From assembly GCF_022606465.1 (NCBI RefSeq), contig NZ_JALBUF010000001.1, positions 434,001 through 498,000 of the forward strand: a stretch of DNA of 64,000 nucleotides, read 5' to 3'. The translations under genes were made by a program, and so were the position numbers. Below the pieces are notes generated by a model. The model was not told where the DNA came from. It made no database searches and was given only the letters and a program-made list of their open reading frames with translations. Positions 9,262-18,546 of the stretch are shown one piece after another. Position 1 is the first letter of the stretch. The number at the start of each line of letters is the position of its first letter. The DNA is from Sulfoacidibacillus ferrooxidans. GTDB taxonomy: Bacteria; Bacillota; Bacilli; Alicyclobacillales; SLC66.

Positions 9262-9278
9262 ACTTTTAAGCTAAAAGT
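9262..9278. promoter_or_regulatory. Short perfect palindrome upstream of the GGDEF gene
   Basis: ACTTTTA-N3-TAAAAGT lies 45 bases ahead of the cyclase start and between two divergent genes. It could be an operator. It is short and AT-rich, so chance is possible. Confidence 0.25.
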
Positions 9279-9322
9279 ATCTCTGGTTATATCAAGAAAT
9301 TTTATGACTAAAAAGGACTATC

Positions 9323-10780
9323 ATGCTAAAAAACAAGACGTATACCCAACATGATCAACTCATTCATCGCTCGTCAAATATCACACAATCCTCCACGTTA
9401 ATGGGTAAAACCTTATCAGAAAATACAATGATAAGCATGCTTGATACAAAGGCGACCACTTCCCGCATCTGGAGCATCCGTATATTTGCTATCATTTTAT
9501 GTCTTATCTTCATTAGCAGTCTACCGTTTGCCACACGTATGACAATTGTCGTTAAACCCTTCTTACCTTCTGTATTATCCATTATGATTGTATCAGAATG
9601 GATAACTTCATTCCTATTTTTCGGACAATTTTTTACTACACGAAGAATCGCGTACGCTTTTCTAGCAAATGCCTATCTGTATTCTGGTTTAATTATTGTG
9701 CCACACCTTCTCACTTTCCCAGGCATTTTTTCACAAAGTGGGTGGCTAGGTGCTACTTCACAGACAGCTATCTGGCTTTGGGTATTTTGGCATGGTGGCT
9801 TTCCACTTGGACTAATGATTTTTGCACTTGCCGATCGTACTGGAAAACGCACTGCAAGTGAGAAGCGAATCTGGCATTGGATCATCTATTCCTTTGCGAT
9901 CACGCTAAGTATAGTTGCACTAGAAACTCTCCTAGCCATACATTACGTTTCTTATTTACCAACACTCATTAAAGGGCGCAACTACTTTCATCTCTTCACA
10001 TCAGGCGTAGGTCCTATCGTTTGGCTCATAAACGCAGCCGCAGTCTTGTCTGTCACTTATCCCCAAAAACCCCGTGGAGCATTACGGATGTGGATAGCTA
10101 TCGTTGCCTTTGCCTCATGGATCGATGTGACGTTGACACTATACGCAAGTGGACGATATATGGTTGGTTGGTATGTGGCGCGGTTTACCAGTCTTATAGC
10201 CGGGCTCGTCATACTCCTCGTCCTCTTAGGGGAAATAGTGCGGTTATATCATCAATTTGCAATACAACAGGTACATATCTCCTATTTGGCTTACCACGAT
10301 CCACTAACAGGACTTGCTAATCGCAGGTTGTTTTTAGAACAGTTACAACACTACCTATCCACAACATCTGAATCGACTTTTTTTGCTGTCCTCGCACTGG
10401 ATTTAGATGGGTTTAAGAATGTCAATGACACATATGGACATGAAGCAGGTGATCAATTACTACAGGAGATTGCTAACCGATTAACTCTTTCTGTACAACC
10501 AGAAGACGTCGTATCACGATTCGGGGGAGATGAATTTACTCTCCTAGTAACGTCTGCAAGCAATGATGCGGATATCTTGCACATAGTAGATCAGATTCTT
10601 AACTCAGTGGTTAAAAAGGTCGTTTTGCAAGATGGTGAAGTCGTTAGCGTAACTGCAAGCATTGGCATAGCACTTTATCCCCTACAAGCCAAAACAGCCC
10701 AAACACTACTACGCTGTGCAGATCAAGCGTTATATACAGCGAAGGATCTCGGTAAAAATCAATATATATTTGGCACTTAA
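9323..10780 (+). CDS. Membrane-bound diguanylate cyclase (MASE4-like sensor plus GGDEF)
   Basis: A 485-residue protein. About eight hydrophobic segments fill residues 50-310, including WVFWHGGFPLGLM, which is typical of the MASE4 membrane sensor. The C-terminal cyclase domain starts near residue 325 (YHDPLTGLANRRLF) and carries an intact GGDEF at 401-405, so it should make cyclic di-GMP. The inhibitory I-site normally reads RxxD before GGDEF. Here it reads QPED, so product inhibition is probably absent. No EAL domain is present. The gene stands alone. The start at 9323 is the first of several in-frame ATGs, so the first 35 residues are uncertain. Confidence 0.88.
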   Translation: MLKNKTYTQHDQLIHRSSNITQSSTLMGKTLSENTMISMLDTKATTSRIWSIRIFAIILCLIFISSLPFATRMTIVVKPFLPSVLSIMIVSEWITSFLFFGQFFTTRRIAYAFLANAYLYSGLIIVPHLLTFPGIFSQSGWLGATSQTAIWLWVFWHGGFPLGLMIFALADRTGKRTASEKRIWHWIIYSFAITLSIVALETLLAIHYVSYLPTLIKGRNYFHLFTSGVGPIVWLINAAAVLSVTYPQKPRGALRMWIAIVAFASWIDVTLTLYASGRYMVGWYVARFTSLIAGLVILLVLLGEIVRLYHQFAIQQVHISYLAYHDPLTGLANRRLFLEQLQHYLSTTSESTFFAVLALDLDGFKNVNDTYGHEAGDQLLQEIANRLTLSVQPEDVVSRFGGDEFTLLVTSASNDADILHIVDQILNSVVKKVVLQDGEVVSVTASIGIALYPLQAKTAQTLLRCADQALYTAKDLGKNQYIFGT

Positions 10781-10843
10781 GTCTTAATAGGGATACACTA
10801 TAGAAATATCTAAGTTAAAAGCATCTACTATGGCAAGGGGGAA

Positions 10844-11824
10844 ATGATGGTGAAGGAAATTCCGTTGCGTCGTCGCGGTTTGCTAGCAAGTCAGCTTGTA
10901 CTCGGGTGTATGGGGCTTGGCGGGGAGTGGAATCAAAATCCCATTACTGCACAGCATGTATTGCATGCACACGCTGCTGTAGATGCAGCTTTATCTATAG
11001 GTATCAACATGTTTGACCATGCTGACATTTATACGATGGGTAAGGCAGAAGAAGTATTTGGACAAGTGCTCAAAGAGCGTAAGGATCTTCGTGAACACAT
11101 GCTCATTCAATCGAAGTGTGGTATTCGTTTTGCAGATCACGAAGGCAATCCAGGGCGTTATGATTTTTCTGAATCCCACATTTTACATAGTGTCGATGGT
11201 ACATTATCCCGATTGGGAATCGAATATCTTGACTTTTTGCTTCTCCATCGCCCAGATCCACTAATGGATCCAGAAGAAGTCGCCAGTGCACTACATAAGC
11301 TGAAAGCATCTGGTAAGGTCCGTCATTTTGGAGTGTCCAATATGAGTGCTGGTCAGATTCGCTTATTACAAGCCTATTGTGATGAACCACTAATCGTAAA
11401 CCAACTTGAGATGAGTCTAGTGAAAATCGGATGGCTTGAAACGGGTGTTCATGTAAACCAAGAGGCAGCAAGAAATAACGTGTTTCCAGAAGGTACAATG
11501 GAGTTCTGTCAACTTGAGAATATCCAGATTCAAGCATGGGGACCTCTTGCTAAAGGCGTACTTTCCGGTCGCGCTGATTCCAATCAAAGCGACTCTATTC
11601 GCGCCACTGCTGCACTGGTGTCGGACCTCGCCAAACAAAAAGAAACAACGCCTGAAGCGATTATTCTCGCTTGGCTAATGACTCATCCAGCAGGCATTCA
11701 ACCGGTGATCGGCACAGCAAACCCTGATCGAATTCGCGCATGTGGAGAAGCCAACAAGATCTCACTCACTCGCGAGGAGTGGTATAAGCTATATGTCACT
11801 GCAAGGGCTAATCCACTACCCTAA
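10844..11824 (+). CDS. Aldo/keto reductase (YdhF-like)
   Basis: A 326-residue NADPH-dependent aldo/keto reductase with the TIM-barrel pattern: NMFDHADIYTMGKAEEVFG (Asp and Tyr of the active site), SKCGIR (Lys), LDFLLLHRPDPLMDP (His) and the cofactor end QPVIGTANPDR. Start ATG at 10844 follows AAGGGGGAA. It is close to the YdhF group, whose substrates are unknown. It is one of four aldo/keto reductase genes in this window. Confidence 0.88.
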   Translation: MMVKEIPLRRRGLLASQLVLGCMGLGGEWNQNPITAQHVLHAHAAVDAALSIGINMFDHADIYTMGKAEEVFGQVLKERKDLREHMLIQSKCGIRFADHEGNPGRYDFSESHILHSVDGTLSRLGIEYLDFLLLHRPDPLMDPEEVASALHKLKASGKVRHFGVSNMSAGQIRLLQAYCDEPLIVNQLEMSLVKIGWLETGVHVNQEAARNNVFPEGTMEFCQLENIQIQAWGPLAKGVLSGRADSNQSDSIRATAALVSDLAKQKETTPEAIILAWLMTHPAGIQPVIGTANPDRIRACGEANKISLTREEWYKLYVTARANPLP

Positions 11825-11869
11825 TCTTCGCAGCACTCTTTTATATAGCCATAGATGATCGCAGTGAAC

Positions 11870-11895
11870 GAGAGGAGCTTGCAAAATCTCCTCTC
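11870..11895. terminator. Short hairpin between convergent genes
   Basis: GAGAGGAG pairs perfectly with CTCCTCTC across a ten-base loop, between the plus-strand aldo/keto reductase and the minus-strand DsrE-like gene. No clear T run follows on either side, so terminator function is only suggested by position. Confidence 0.35.
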
Positions 11896-11898
11896 AGT

Positions 11899-12222
11899 CT
11901 AAGGCCTTAAGTAGATCCAGCCGTCCGCTTGTAGTTTTACAATTTCAGCAACCCCAGAAGGAACCACTTGAATTCCAGTGATCAGTTGATCTTCACTTGT
12001 ATTCGTTCCACGCATCGTGTTTTGGCAAATCCCTACCTGAACTCCAGCTGGTAATTCGATGGCTCGTTCCTTATGGAACGCAAAAATACCTGGACCAAAT
12101 GAGATCACCTTAATCTCTGCCTCGGGCATTGCCTTTAGTAAATGTACAATATTATTCACCATAAGCGGCCACTTGGTTTGATCCGATTCATTCCACTGAA
12201 TAACTACTCGATGTGCTGTCAT
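11899..12222 (-). CDS. DsrE-like family protein (second copy)
   Basis: A 107-residue protein with the DsrE/F-like core (HRVVIQWNESDQTKW, NNIVHLLKAMPEAEIKVISFGPG, GVQVGICQNTMRG). It has a single conserved-looking Cys in GICQNT, the position used for sulfur binding in several DsrE relatives. ATG at 12222 is chosen because GAGGGGG precedes it; the upstream in-frame start at 12267 would read through this site. It is distant in sequence from the DsrE-like protein at 1630-1989 and stands alone. Confidence 0.75.
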   Translation of the reverse strand: MTAHRVVIQWNESDQTKWPLMVNNIVHLLKAMPEAEIKVISFGPGIFAFHKERAIELPAGVQVGICQNTMRGTNTSEDQLITGIQVVPSGVAEIVKLQADGWIYLRP

Positions 12223-12334
12223 ACGTTTGAACCCCCTCACTTTAGTGCAAACTTCCATATAGAGCATACCAGATGTGCGCAGAGAATCCTACTATTCGTC
12301 GTACTACCCTATATAAGGAGAGATCACTGCAGTC

Positions 12335-12943
12335 ATGCCTCCATTGCGTTATTTTATCGGATGCGTTTTAATGGCAGCTATCTCCGTCTTTCTTGAGAAA
12401 AGTTCACATATTTCTTCTGGCGGCGTGAGTGGCCTTAGCATTGGAATTGGCGATATTCTACATATCAGTACAGGATTCGTCAACCTCATCATAAAAGCTA
12501 CCATATTTTGCACTGTGTTTATTTTTAGTGGCAAAAAAACTGTGATTTGGACAGCGATTGGTGCTGCTTTGACAGGTACAAGTATGTGGTTATTCGAGAT
12601 GCTACCCATCGACGCAGATTGGCCTCAATGGCTCGCCTTTTGTTTAATTCTACTATTTGCAAAACTACCAATGGGTTTACTCGTGTCAAAAGGATACTCC
12701 ACAGGTGGGTATACTGCCGTAGCGCAAGTATTGTTACAACGCGCTCACATCCCACTCTGGCTATCATTATTATTTTTAAATATGTTATCGATTACTGCCA
12801 TGTATATTGCACATGGATCCATTTCTGGCGCTCTAAGTCTAATTGCAGGGATTGTTGCAGGCATTGCCACTGAACTATGGGCCATGTTGTCAAGCAAGAT
12901 TCTTGATTCACCCAAAGTTCACATCAGACACCATCCTGCGTAA
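12335..12943 (+). CDS. YitT/YczE-type integral membrane protein
   Basis: A 202-residue protein with about five membrane segments. The first segment with SSGGVSGLSIGIGDI and the later KGYSTGGYTAVAQVL fit the YitT/DUF161-like fold, whose function is unknown. AAGGAG lies 14 bases before the ATG, a long spacing, but no better start exists. Confidence 0.7.
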   Translation: MPPLRYFIGCVLMAAISVFLEKSSHISSGGVSGLSIGIGDILHISTGFVNLIIKATIFCTVFIFSGKKTVIWTAIGAALTGTSMWLFEMLPIDADWPQWLAFCLILLFAKLPMGLLVSKGYSTGGYTAVAQVLLQRAHIPLWLSLLFLNMLSITAMYIAHGSISGALSLIAGIVAGIATELWAMLSSKILDSPKVHIRHHPA

Positions 12944-13082
12944 GATGAAGATGAGATGGTGAATCCGATATGGATCAAAACATCCTGTGTGATCGTACTT
13001 GACTCCGCATTGCGCTACACTATGAAACCTTTTTCTCAAGACAACGTCTAAAGAGTAGACATGACATTGAGGAGATGGGATT

Positions 13083-14708
13083 TTGCGCAAAAAACGGACA
13101 TCCATGATCACAACACTTATGGCGATCTCCACAGTAGCCTGCTTAGCACTACCCAAACAAACGTATGCTGCAACAGGTACATCAGACTTGTCCACACAGA
13201 TTGCTCTCAATGGAACAACTATTGAAACGGCCATGCACATCGCAGTAAACGACCCTTGGACACATCATCTCACTTCATGGCTCCCCATCTATTATCTAAA
13301 TGAAGCCATGCAACATATGCAAGTATCTGGGACATGGAATGGAACAACACATGTATGGAATCTAACTCCTAACACCAAACGTTTTGTCTTACACATGCAC
13401 TCCCTACCAACAAGCAGAACCATGGCCCAAAATGAAATGGCGATTGCTATTCATAGCGTCATCATAGAATATGCACCAAAACGTGTGGCACTTGATCCAT
13501 ATAGTGGCGTTATGACAACTTACGTCCCTGTATATTACATTGAGCAAGCCCTGGCACATCTGTCTGTTCAGTCTTCATGGAATGGTACCGACTGGGATAT
13601 GCGTGCAACCACTGTACAAATCACTCCGTCCTTGCCGTTGCAAGGTCTCTTTATGATCAATCAAGAAGATGGCTGGGGACTATCTGGTCACCATATTTGG
13701 CGTACGACAAATGGTGGACTCACGTGGAATAATGCCAGTCCTTTACCGTTTTCAACTGTACGATTAGGAGACAATCCCATCTATAAGGTACGCGGTGGTG
13801 GTGCTGACTTCCTCACTGCATCAGATGCCTGGATAGTTCAACAAACAATGAATACACAAGGCCAATATGTAGACACGCGAGTCGATTACACCACTACAGG
13901 TGGACGCACATGGCACGCTACAACTATTCCAGTGGCCGGTTATGGTGCATCTCTTTCATTTGTCAACGCACAGGACGGATGGCTGATGGTTGATATTGGA
14001 GCAGCTGCCGGATCCGAAGGTGTTAAACTCTTTCATACAACAAACGGTGGCGTATCATGGGAGCTCTCTGCTACAGGTGATATGAATCATACCGCGATTC
14101 CATTTGGCGGCAATAAAAATGGCATTGCCTTCTCTACACCCACACATGGCTTTATGACAGGTGAAAATGCACTCTATGGATTTGCATGGTTATATCAGTC
14201 AACAAATGCAGGTATGTCATTTACTCGCCAACGATTGGCTATTCCATCATCGCAAAACCATTCACCACTCAACATATTTCCTCCGCAGTTTTTTGGACAA
14301 CATGGTATTTTACCTGTTTTAAATGGGCTTGGAGGATTGATGATATACGATACTACAAATGATGGAGAATCTTGGTCGCCTACTGCTCTTTTACAACCTT
14401 CAGGCACCCATAACCAAGTGCAATTTGTTGACCCAATCAATCAACAGACAATCTACGTTCTAGACACGAAAACCAACAGACAGAGCAATGCCATGGTTTC
14501 TGGTACTCTCTATGTCACTCACAACGGTGGTAGCACATGGTCAAAAGTTCAAAGCGGTTCTGAGTTTGCGCAAGCTGAGCAAGTTGATTTCGTAAGCTCG
14601 CAAGATGGATATTTGCTCACTGGATCCCCAGGTTCAACTAGTGTTGTGTTTCACACGACAGATGGTGGTTATATGTGGACCCCTATGTCACCTACGGTTA
14701 ACCGTTAG
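13083..14708 (+). CDS. Secreted BNR/Ycf48-like repeat protein with duplicated N-terminal domain
   Basis: A 541-residue exported protein. The TTG start at 13083 is set by GAGGAG eight bases ahead. A signal peptide ends near KQTYAA (about residue 30). Two similar N-terminal units follow (SWLPIYYLNEAMQHMQVSG..WNGTTHVW and TYVPVYYIEQALAHLSVQSSWNG), resembling the stalk domains of bacillar surface proteins. The rest is a beta-propeller of seven BNR/Ycf48-like blades, each with a core such as RTTNGGLTWN, TTTGGRTWHA, HTTNGGVSWE, HNGGSTWSK or HTTDGGYMW. Such proteins bind ligands or partner proteins at the cell surface. The ligand is unknown. Confidence 0.8.
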   Translation: MRKKRTSMITTLMAISTVACLALPKQTYAATGTSDLSTQIALNGTTIETAMHIAVNDPWTHHLTSWLPIYYLNEAMQHMQVSGTWNGTTHVWNLTPNTKRFVLHMHSLPTSRTMAQNEMAIAIHSVIIEYAPKRVALDPYSGVMTTYVPVYYIEQALAHLSVQSSWNGTDWDMRATTVQITPSLPLQGLFMINQEDGWGLSGHHIWRTTNGGLTWNNASPLPFSTVRLGDNPIYKVRGGGADFLTASDAWIVQQTMNTQGQYVDTRVDYTTTGGRTWHATTIPVAGYGASLSFVNAQDGWLMVDIGAAAGSEGVKLFHTTNGGVSWELSATGDMNHTAIPFGGNKNGIAFSTPTHGFMTGENALYGFAWLYQSTNAGMSFTRQRLAIPSSQNHSPLNIFPPQFFGQHGILPVLNGLGGLMIYDTTNDGESWSPTALLQPSGTHNQVQFVDPINQQTIYVLDTKTNRQSNAMVSGTLYVTHNGGSTWSKVQSGSEFAQAEQVDFVSSQDGYLLTGSPGSTSVVFHTTDGGYMWTPMSPTVNR

Positions 14709-14840
14709 GCTGTTACACGCCCTTGTGCGCGCGCAGCAACGTATTGACCATAGTCAACGCAGCAAGATAATCCCGCACTAACTAACTAGATCATTTGATG
14801 ATTGGTACTATATCCATCCATCGATACGAATGAATAGCTC

Positions 14841-14887
14841 AACAAGGTGTAGCGCACACGCTGTGACTGTGTGCGCTACACCTTGTT
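14841..14887. terminator. Bidirectional 19-bp hairpin between convergent genes
   Basis: A perfect 19-base stem (arms 14841-14859 and 14869-14887, key bases GGTGTAGCGCACAC) lies between the BNR gene and the SPFH gene, which converge here. A strong hairpin with no long T run; probably serves both transcripts. Confidence 0.65.
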
Positions 14888-14902
14888 GGGTAGCTTTCAA
14901 CT

Positions 14903-15859
14903 CTATAGCGATTCCCCACTATTTTTAGTAGCTTGAAACACCTTACTAATCGCGCCCATATTGGCTAGCACATTCACTGCATCTGCTGGGATAAAAATCG
15001 TACTAGCTGGTCCCTGCGCCATGTTGCTTAGTGCTTCAAATGACTGAAAAGCGAGTACCTGCTCATCCAATCCCGCAGCAGCCAACATTTCGATGCGATT
15101 GCGCTCTCCAGACGCGACAAGGCGAATTCCTTCTGCACGTCCTGTAGCCTCCAAAACGATCGCTTGTTTTACACCTTCTGCACGGCGAATATTGGCTTCT
15201 TTCTCCGCTTCTGCGCGTAAGATGGTCGACTGTTTTTCACCTTCTGCACGCAAGATAGCAGACTGTCGTTCCCCTTCTGCCTGAAGAATATTGGCGCGTT
15301 TTTCACGTTCTGCTTTCATTTGTTTTTCCATAGACGCTTGAATCTCTGTAGGTGGATGGATATCAATGACTTCTACTCGATCAATCCGCACACCCCAAGT
15401 CTCTGTTACTTCATCTAATGATTGCCTTAATTCAAAACTAATGCGGTCACGACCAGACAACGTTTCATCCAGTTCCATATGGCCAACTACTTGACGAATA
15501 TTGGATGCCGTAATGTTCTGAATCCCCTGTACGAAATTTTGAATGTTATATGTTGCTTGCTGTGCATCAATCACCGTATAAAAAAATACCGTCTCAATCT
15601 TAATATTGACATTATCTTTTGTGATGACCTCTTGTCTTGGAACGGTCACTTGTTGTGTGCGCAAATCAAGTTTTTTCTTTACTCGATCAATAAAAGGAAA
15701 AATAATATTGAGTCCAGGACCTAATGCGCGATGGAAGCGACCAAACCGCTCCACGATAAATACTGTTTGTTGCCCTACAATACGCACCGATCGCCACACT
15801 AAAAGCAGAATCAAAAGCACAACAATCACTAAAATCACTACATTTGATAATCCTGCCAT
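14903..15859 (-). CDS. SPFH/Band 7 (paraslipin/stomatin-like) membrane protein
   Basis: A 318-residue protein with one N-terminal membrane anchor, the SPFH domain (FIVERFGRFHRALGPGLN, RTQQVTVPRQEVITKDNV, IEVIDIHPP-type segment), and a charged coiled coil with repeated RAEGE/RAEAE units at about 190-245. Stomatin-like proteins scaffold membrane microdomains. It is paired with the NfeD-family gene 57 bases upstream on the same strand, a well-known partnership. Start ATG at 15859 follows GGGGAG. Confidence 0.9.
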   Translation of the reverse strand: MAGLSNVVILVIVVLLILLLVWRSVRIVGQQTVFIVERFGRFHRALGPGLNIIFPFIDRVKKKLDLRTQQVTVPRQEVITKDNVNIKIETVFFYTVIDAQQATYNIQNFVQGIQNITASNIRQVVGHMELDETLSGRDRISFELRQSLDEVTETWGVRIDRVEVIDIHPPTEIQASMEKQMKAEREKRANILQAEGERQSAILRAEGEKQSTILRAEAEKEANIRRAEGVKQAIVLEATGRAEGIRLVASGERNRIEMLAAAGLDEQVLAFQSFEALSNMAQGPASTIFIPADAVNVLANMGAISKVFQATKNSGESL

Positions 15860-15916
15860 TGAGAAAGTCTCCCCACCTATTTTGTCTTACCACTTATGGT
15901 GCAAAGCTTACTCCTG

Positions 15917-16366
15917 TCACTCCGACACTACTCTACGCACAATCAAGAGAGAACTTTTCACTGCAACTACGAGGACTCGATCACCTCGTTCCACAATTGC
16001 CTCTGGGAATTCGCCCCGCGCACTCCACGTTTCATTGCCCACACGTACCATCCCTGTCTTTCCTTCCATTATCTTTGACACCATCACACCTTCTTCACCA
16101 ACTAACCGTTGAACATTCGATTGATAAGTAGAAGTTGGTGATCCTCTCCAACGTTTAACAAGTGGTCGCGTCAGAATTAATAAAATAATGGACAAGAAGA
16201 TAAACACGAGCAATTGTATGCCAAAAACATGTAGAAACAAGCTAAGGATCCCAGTTACAAATGCGGAAAGCGCAACCCATAATAAAATAAATGTCGTACT
16301 CAACAGCTCAATGACGCCAAGTATGACAGCAAGAATGATCCACACAAAGGAACTCATGTCCCACAC
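15917..16366 (-). CDS. NfeD-family membrane protein
   Basis: A 149-residue protein with two or three membrane segments (residues 5-70) and a C-terminal OB-fold (LVGEEGVMVSKIMEGKTGMVRVGNETWSAR, GDRVLVVAV), the short NfeD/YbbK arrangement without the ClpP-like protease part. It precedes its SPFH partner. The GTG start at 16366 is five bases after GAGG; an ATG three codons later is possible. Confidence 0.85.
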   Translation of the reverse strand: MWDMSSFVWIILAVILGVIELLSTTFILLWVALSAFVTGILSLFLHVFGIQLLVFIFLSIILLILTRPLVKRWRGSPTSTYQSNVQRLVGEEGVMVSKIMEGKTGMVRVGNETWSARGEFPEAIVERGDRVLVVAVKSSLLIVRRVVSE

Positions 16367-16403
16367 TTCTTCCTCAAGTCATCATATAGATGACAGCAAT
16401 TCT

Positions 16404-17741
16404 TTAGCTTCTATCATATTTTGTATTTGATACATGCGCAACCATCGGTTTCATCAAGCGATGATACTTTCCTAACATCAATAGCGCAATAAGCATAAAG
16501 AAAATAGGCAAGCCTCCAAGCAAGAAACGAAACCCAAATACAGTTCCCGCATTTTGAACTTGAAGTTGACTATTATACCCGCTAACCGAAAAGAAAATTG
16601 CCATAATTGCATACTGAACAGATAGACCCAATCGAACAATAAATCCGTTCATTCCTAGATACATACCTTCACGCCGACGTCCCGTGAGAAATGCATCATA
16701 ATCAATCACATCTGCAAGCAATACATTTAACAATACGAGGAAACCAGAGATCGATATCCCCATCGAGAAACCGGTTACAATCACGCTAATCGGTGACTTA
16801 TCAAATAAAAATGCGAGAATGGTTCCCATGTATAAAACGGTACTAATCATAGCCGCTTTTACAGTTGACATGCGAATTGCAATTTTAGCCCAAATAAATG
16901 ATACCGGCATCGCCACTAAAAATATCCCACCTAAAAAGAGACTGCTTTGTAGCGCAGACATATCCACTACGTATTTTGTATAAAACGATGATACGGTAGT
17001 AAACATTGTTGTAGACAATTGCACTAAAAAACTGGCCACTACATACATGAGAAACCGTTTGTTTTGAAAAGTTGCTTTTAGTGCCTTACCTAATTGAAAT
17101 GATTCTTGACGATAAGTCGGATTTTCAAAGGAGCCATAAAGTGAAACATAAATGGATACGACGCTAATGATTGCAAAAATAATAGCCATCGTCGACCAGC
17201 CCAATGTCTGTCCGAGTGACTTAGAAAGTGCGACGCCGATAATAAGTCCTATGATCCCAAATACTTGTTGCATGGCAGATACATACACACGAGATTTTTC
17301 CTCTTGGTACATTTCAGGGAAGAGACTCCCTACGTTAAGAGCTGTTAATGTAAATCCAATATCAAAAATAAATGTTAACAGTAAAAAATAAACCAATAAT
17401 CCTTGGGGATGTAACATGGGAGGAGAAAATAAAAAGTAAAACGCAATGCAAAAAGGCAATCCAGCAGCTACGATGTAAGGAATGCGTCTTCCCCACTGCG
17501 TATGGGTGCGATCACTAAAATGCCCGGCCAATAAATTCAACCCTGCATTAATGATCCCGTACACGATCATACCAGTAGATAACTCGACACCTGATACTTT
17601 TAGTTGTGTTACATAAAAAAATACGGCAACCGTATTAAATGCATTCCACAACATATTTATGCCTAATTGATTCGCACTATACGCCATTTTCTTTCTTAAT
17701 GGAACTACATCGAGCGATTCTATCTCCATACGATCTTTCAT
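16404..17741 (-). CDS. GPH-family sugar/cation symporter (MelB-like MFS)
   Basis: A 445-residue transporter with about twelve membrane segments. The signature GHFSDRTHTQWGRRIPY near residue 77 and RRREGMYLGMNGF in the middle loop are typical of the glycoside-pentoside-hexuronide family, which couples sugar uptake to Na+ or H+. No sugar hydrolase lies next to it, so the substrate is open. Start ATG at 17741 follows GGAAGGTAGGTT. Confidence 0.85.
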   Translation of the reverse strand: MKDRMEIESLDVVPLRKKMAYSANQLGINMLWNAFNTVAVFFYVTQLKVSGVELSTGMIVYGIINAGLNLLAGHFSDRTHTQWGRRIPYIVAAGLPFCIAFYFLFSPPMLHPQGLLVYFLLLTFIFDIGFTLTALNVGSLFPEMYQEEKSRVYVSAMQQVFGIIGLIIGVALSKSLGQTLGWSTMAIIFAIISVVSIYVSLYGSFENPTYRQESFQLGKALKATFQNKRFLMYVVASFLVQLSTTMFTTVSSFYTKYVVDMSALQSSLFLGGIFLVAMPVSFIWAKIAIRMSTVKAAMISTVLYMGTILAFLFDKSPISVIVTGFSMGISISGFLVLLNVLLADVIDYDAFLTGRRREGMYLGMNGFIVRLGLSVQYAIMAIFFSVSGYNSQLQVQNAGTVFGFRFLLGGLPIFFMLIALLMLGKYHRLMKPMVAHVSNTKYDRS

Positions 17742-17855
17742 AACCTACCTTCCATCACCATATTTGCAAACTGTTCGATGATGCCTCTCCTCTCGTTACG
17801 AGATTAGACATTATGCTAGAACATACTTTGCAAATTGGCAATAGAAAAATAAGTT

Positions 17856-18500
17856 TTACTCATCCGTAGATTGTTGCTGTGAATCTGTCCTGACCTGCAG
17901 CTCGGCTAACGATTTCTTAATACGCCAATGAATATAGAAATACAGCAACAATAAAATCACTACAACCATGACAATAGGGATCATCTGACTCTGCCAATGT
18001 TGACTTACGTAGCCCCACGCTTTGACGATTAAACCACCAAACATCACAAAAGTGGCTGTCCATAGAAAGGAAGACACAAAAACTACGGGAGCAAAAATAA
18101 CCAACTTGACTCGATTGATTCCCGCTACGTAGGGGATAATATCGCGCACAACGGCAATATAGCGAGAAATCACTAACGTAACAATCGTGTATTTTTGAAA
18201 TAAAACTTCACTCTGTTCCAATCGTTTGGGCGTTAACAACACATATTTCCCGTATTTCAGGATAAATGGCCGCCCTAACAGACGACCGATACCGTAAGCA
18301 ATCATAGCACCGGTAAATGTCCCAAGTCCGGCTACAATAATAATCAATCCTGGATTCAAATGATAATGTGGATTTTTTGATAAAATTCCAGCTGTCGTCA
18401 ATTCTGTTTCGCCAGGAACAATTAAAATAAAATATTCGAGTGCGAGCAAGATAAAAAGTCCAACATAGCGAAAAGTCTCAATCAAATGCACAATATTCAT
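17856..18500 (-). CDS. DedA-family membrane protein
   Basis: A 214-residue protein with the DedA/SNARE-associated fold: PGETELTTAGIL, GAMIAYGIGRLLGRPF, and the second re-entrant motif FQKYTIVTLVISRYIAVVRDIIPYVAGI with the conserved Arg residues. Several DedA proteins are undecaprenyl-phosphate or other phospholipid flippases. Start ATG at 18500 follows GGAGAACAGTGA. Confidence 0.88.
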   Translation of the reverse strand: MNIVHLIETFRYVGLFILLALEYFILIVPGETELTTAGILSKNPHYHLNPGLIIIVAGLGTFTGAMIAYGIGRLLGRPFILKYGKYVLLTPKRLEQSEVLFQKYTIVTLVISRYIAVVRDIIPYVAGINRVKLVIFAPVVFVSSFLWTATFVMFGGLIVKAWGYVSQHWQSQMIPIVMVVVILLLLYFYIHWRIKKSLAELQVRTDSQQQSTDE

Positions 18501-18546
18501 TCACTGTTCTCCATTCATGACAAGTACTTCCTTTTAACTAGATCAT

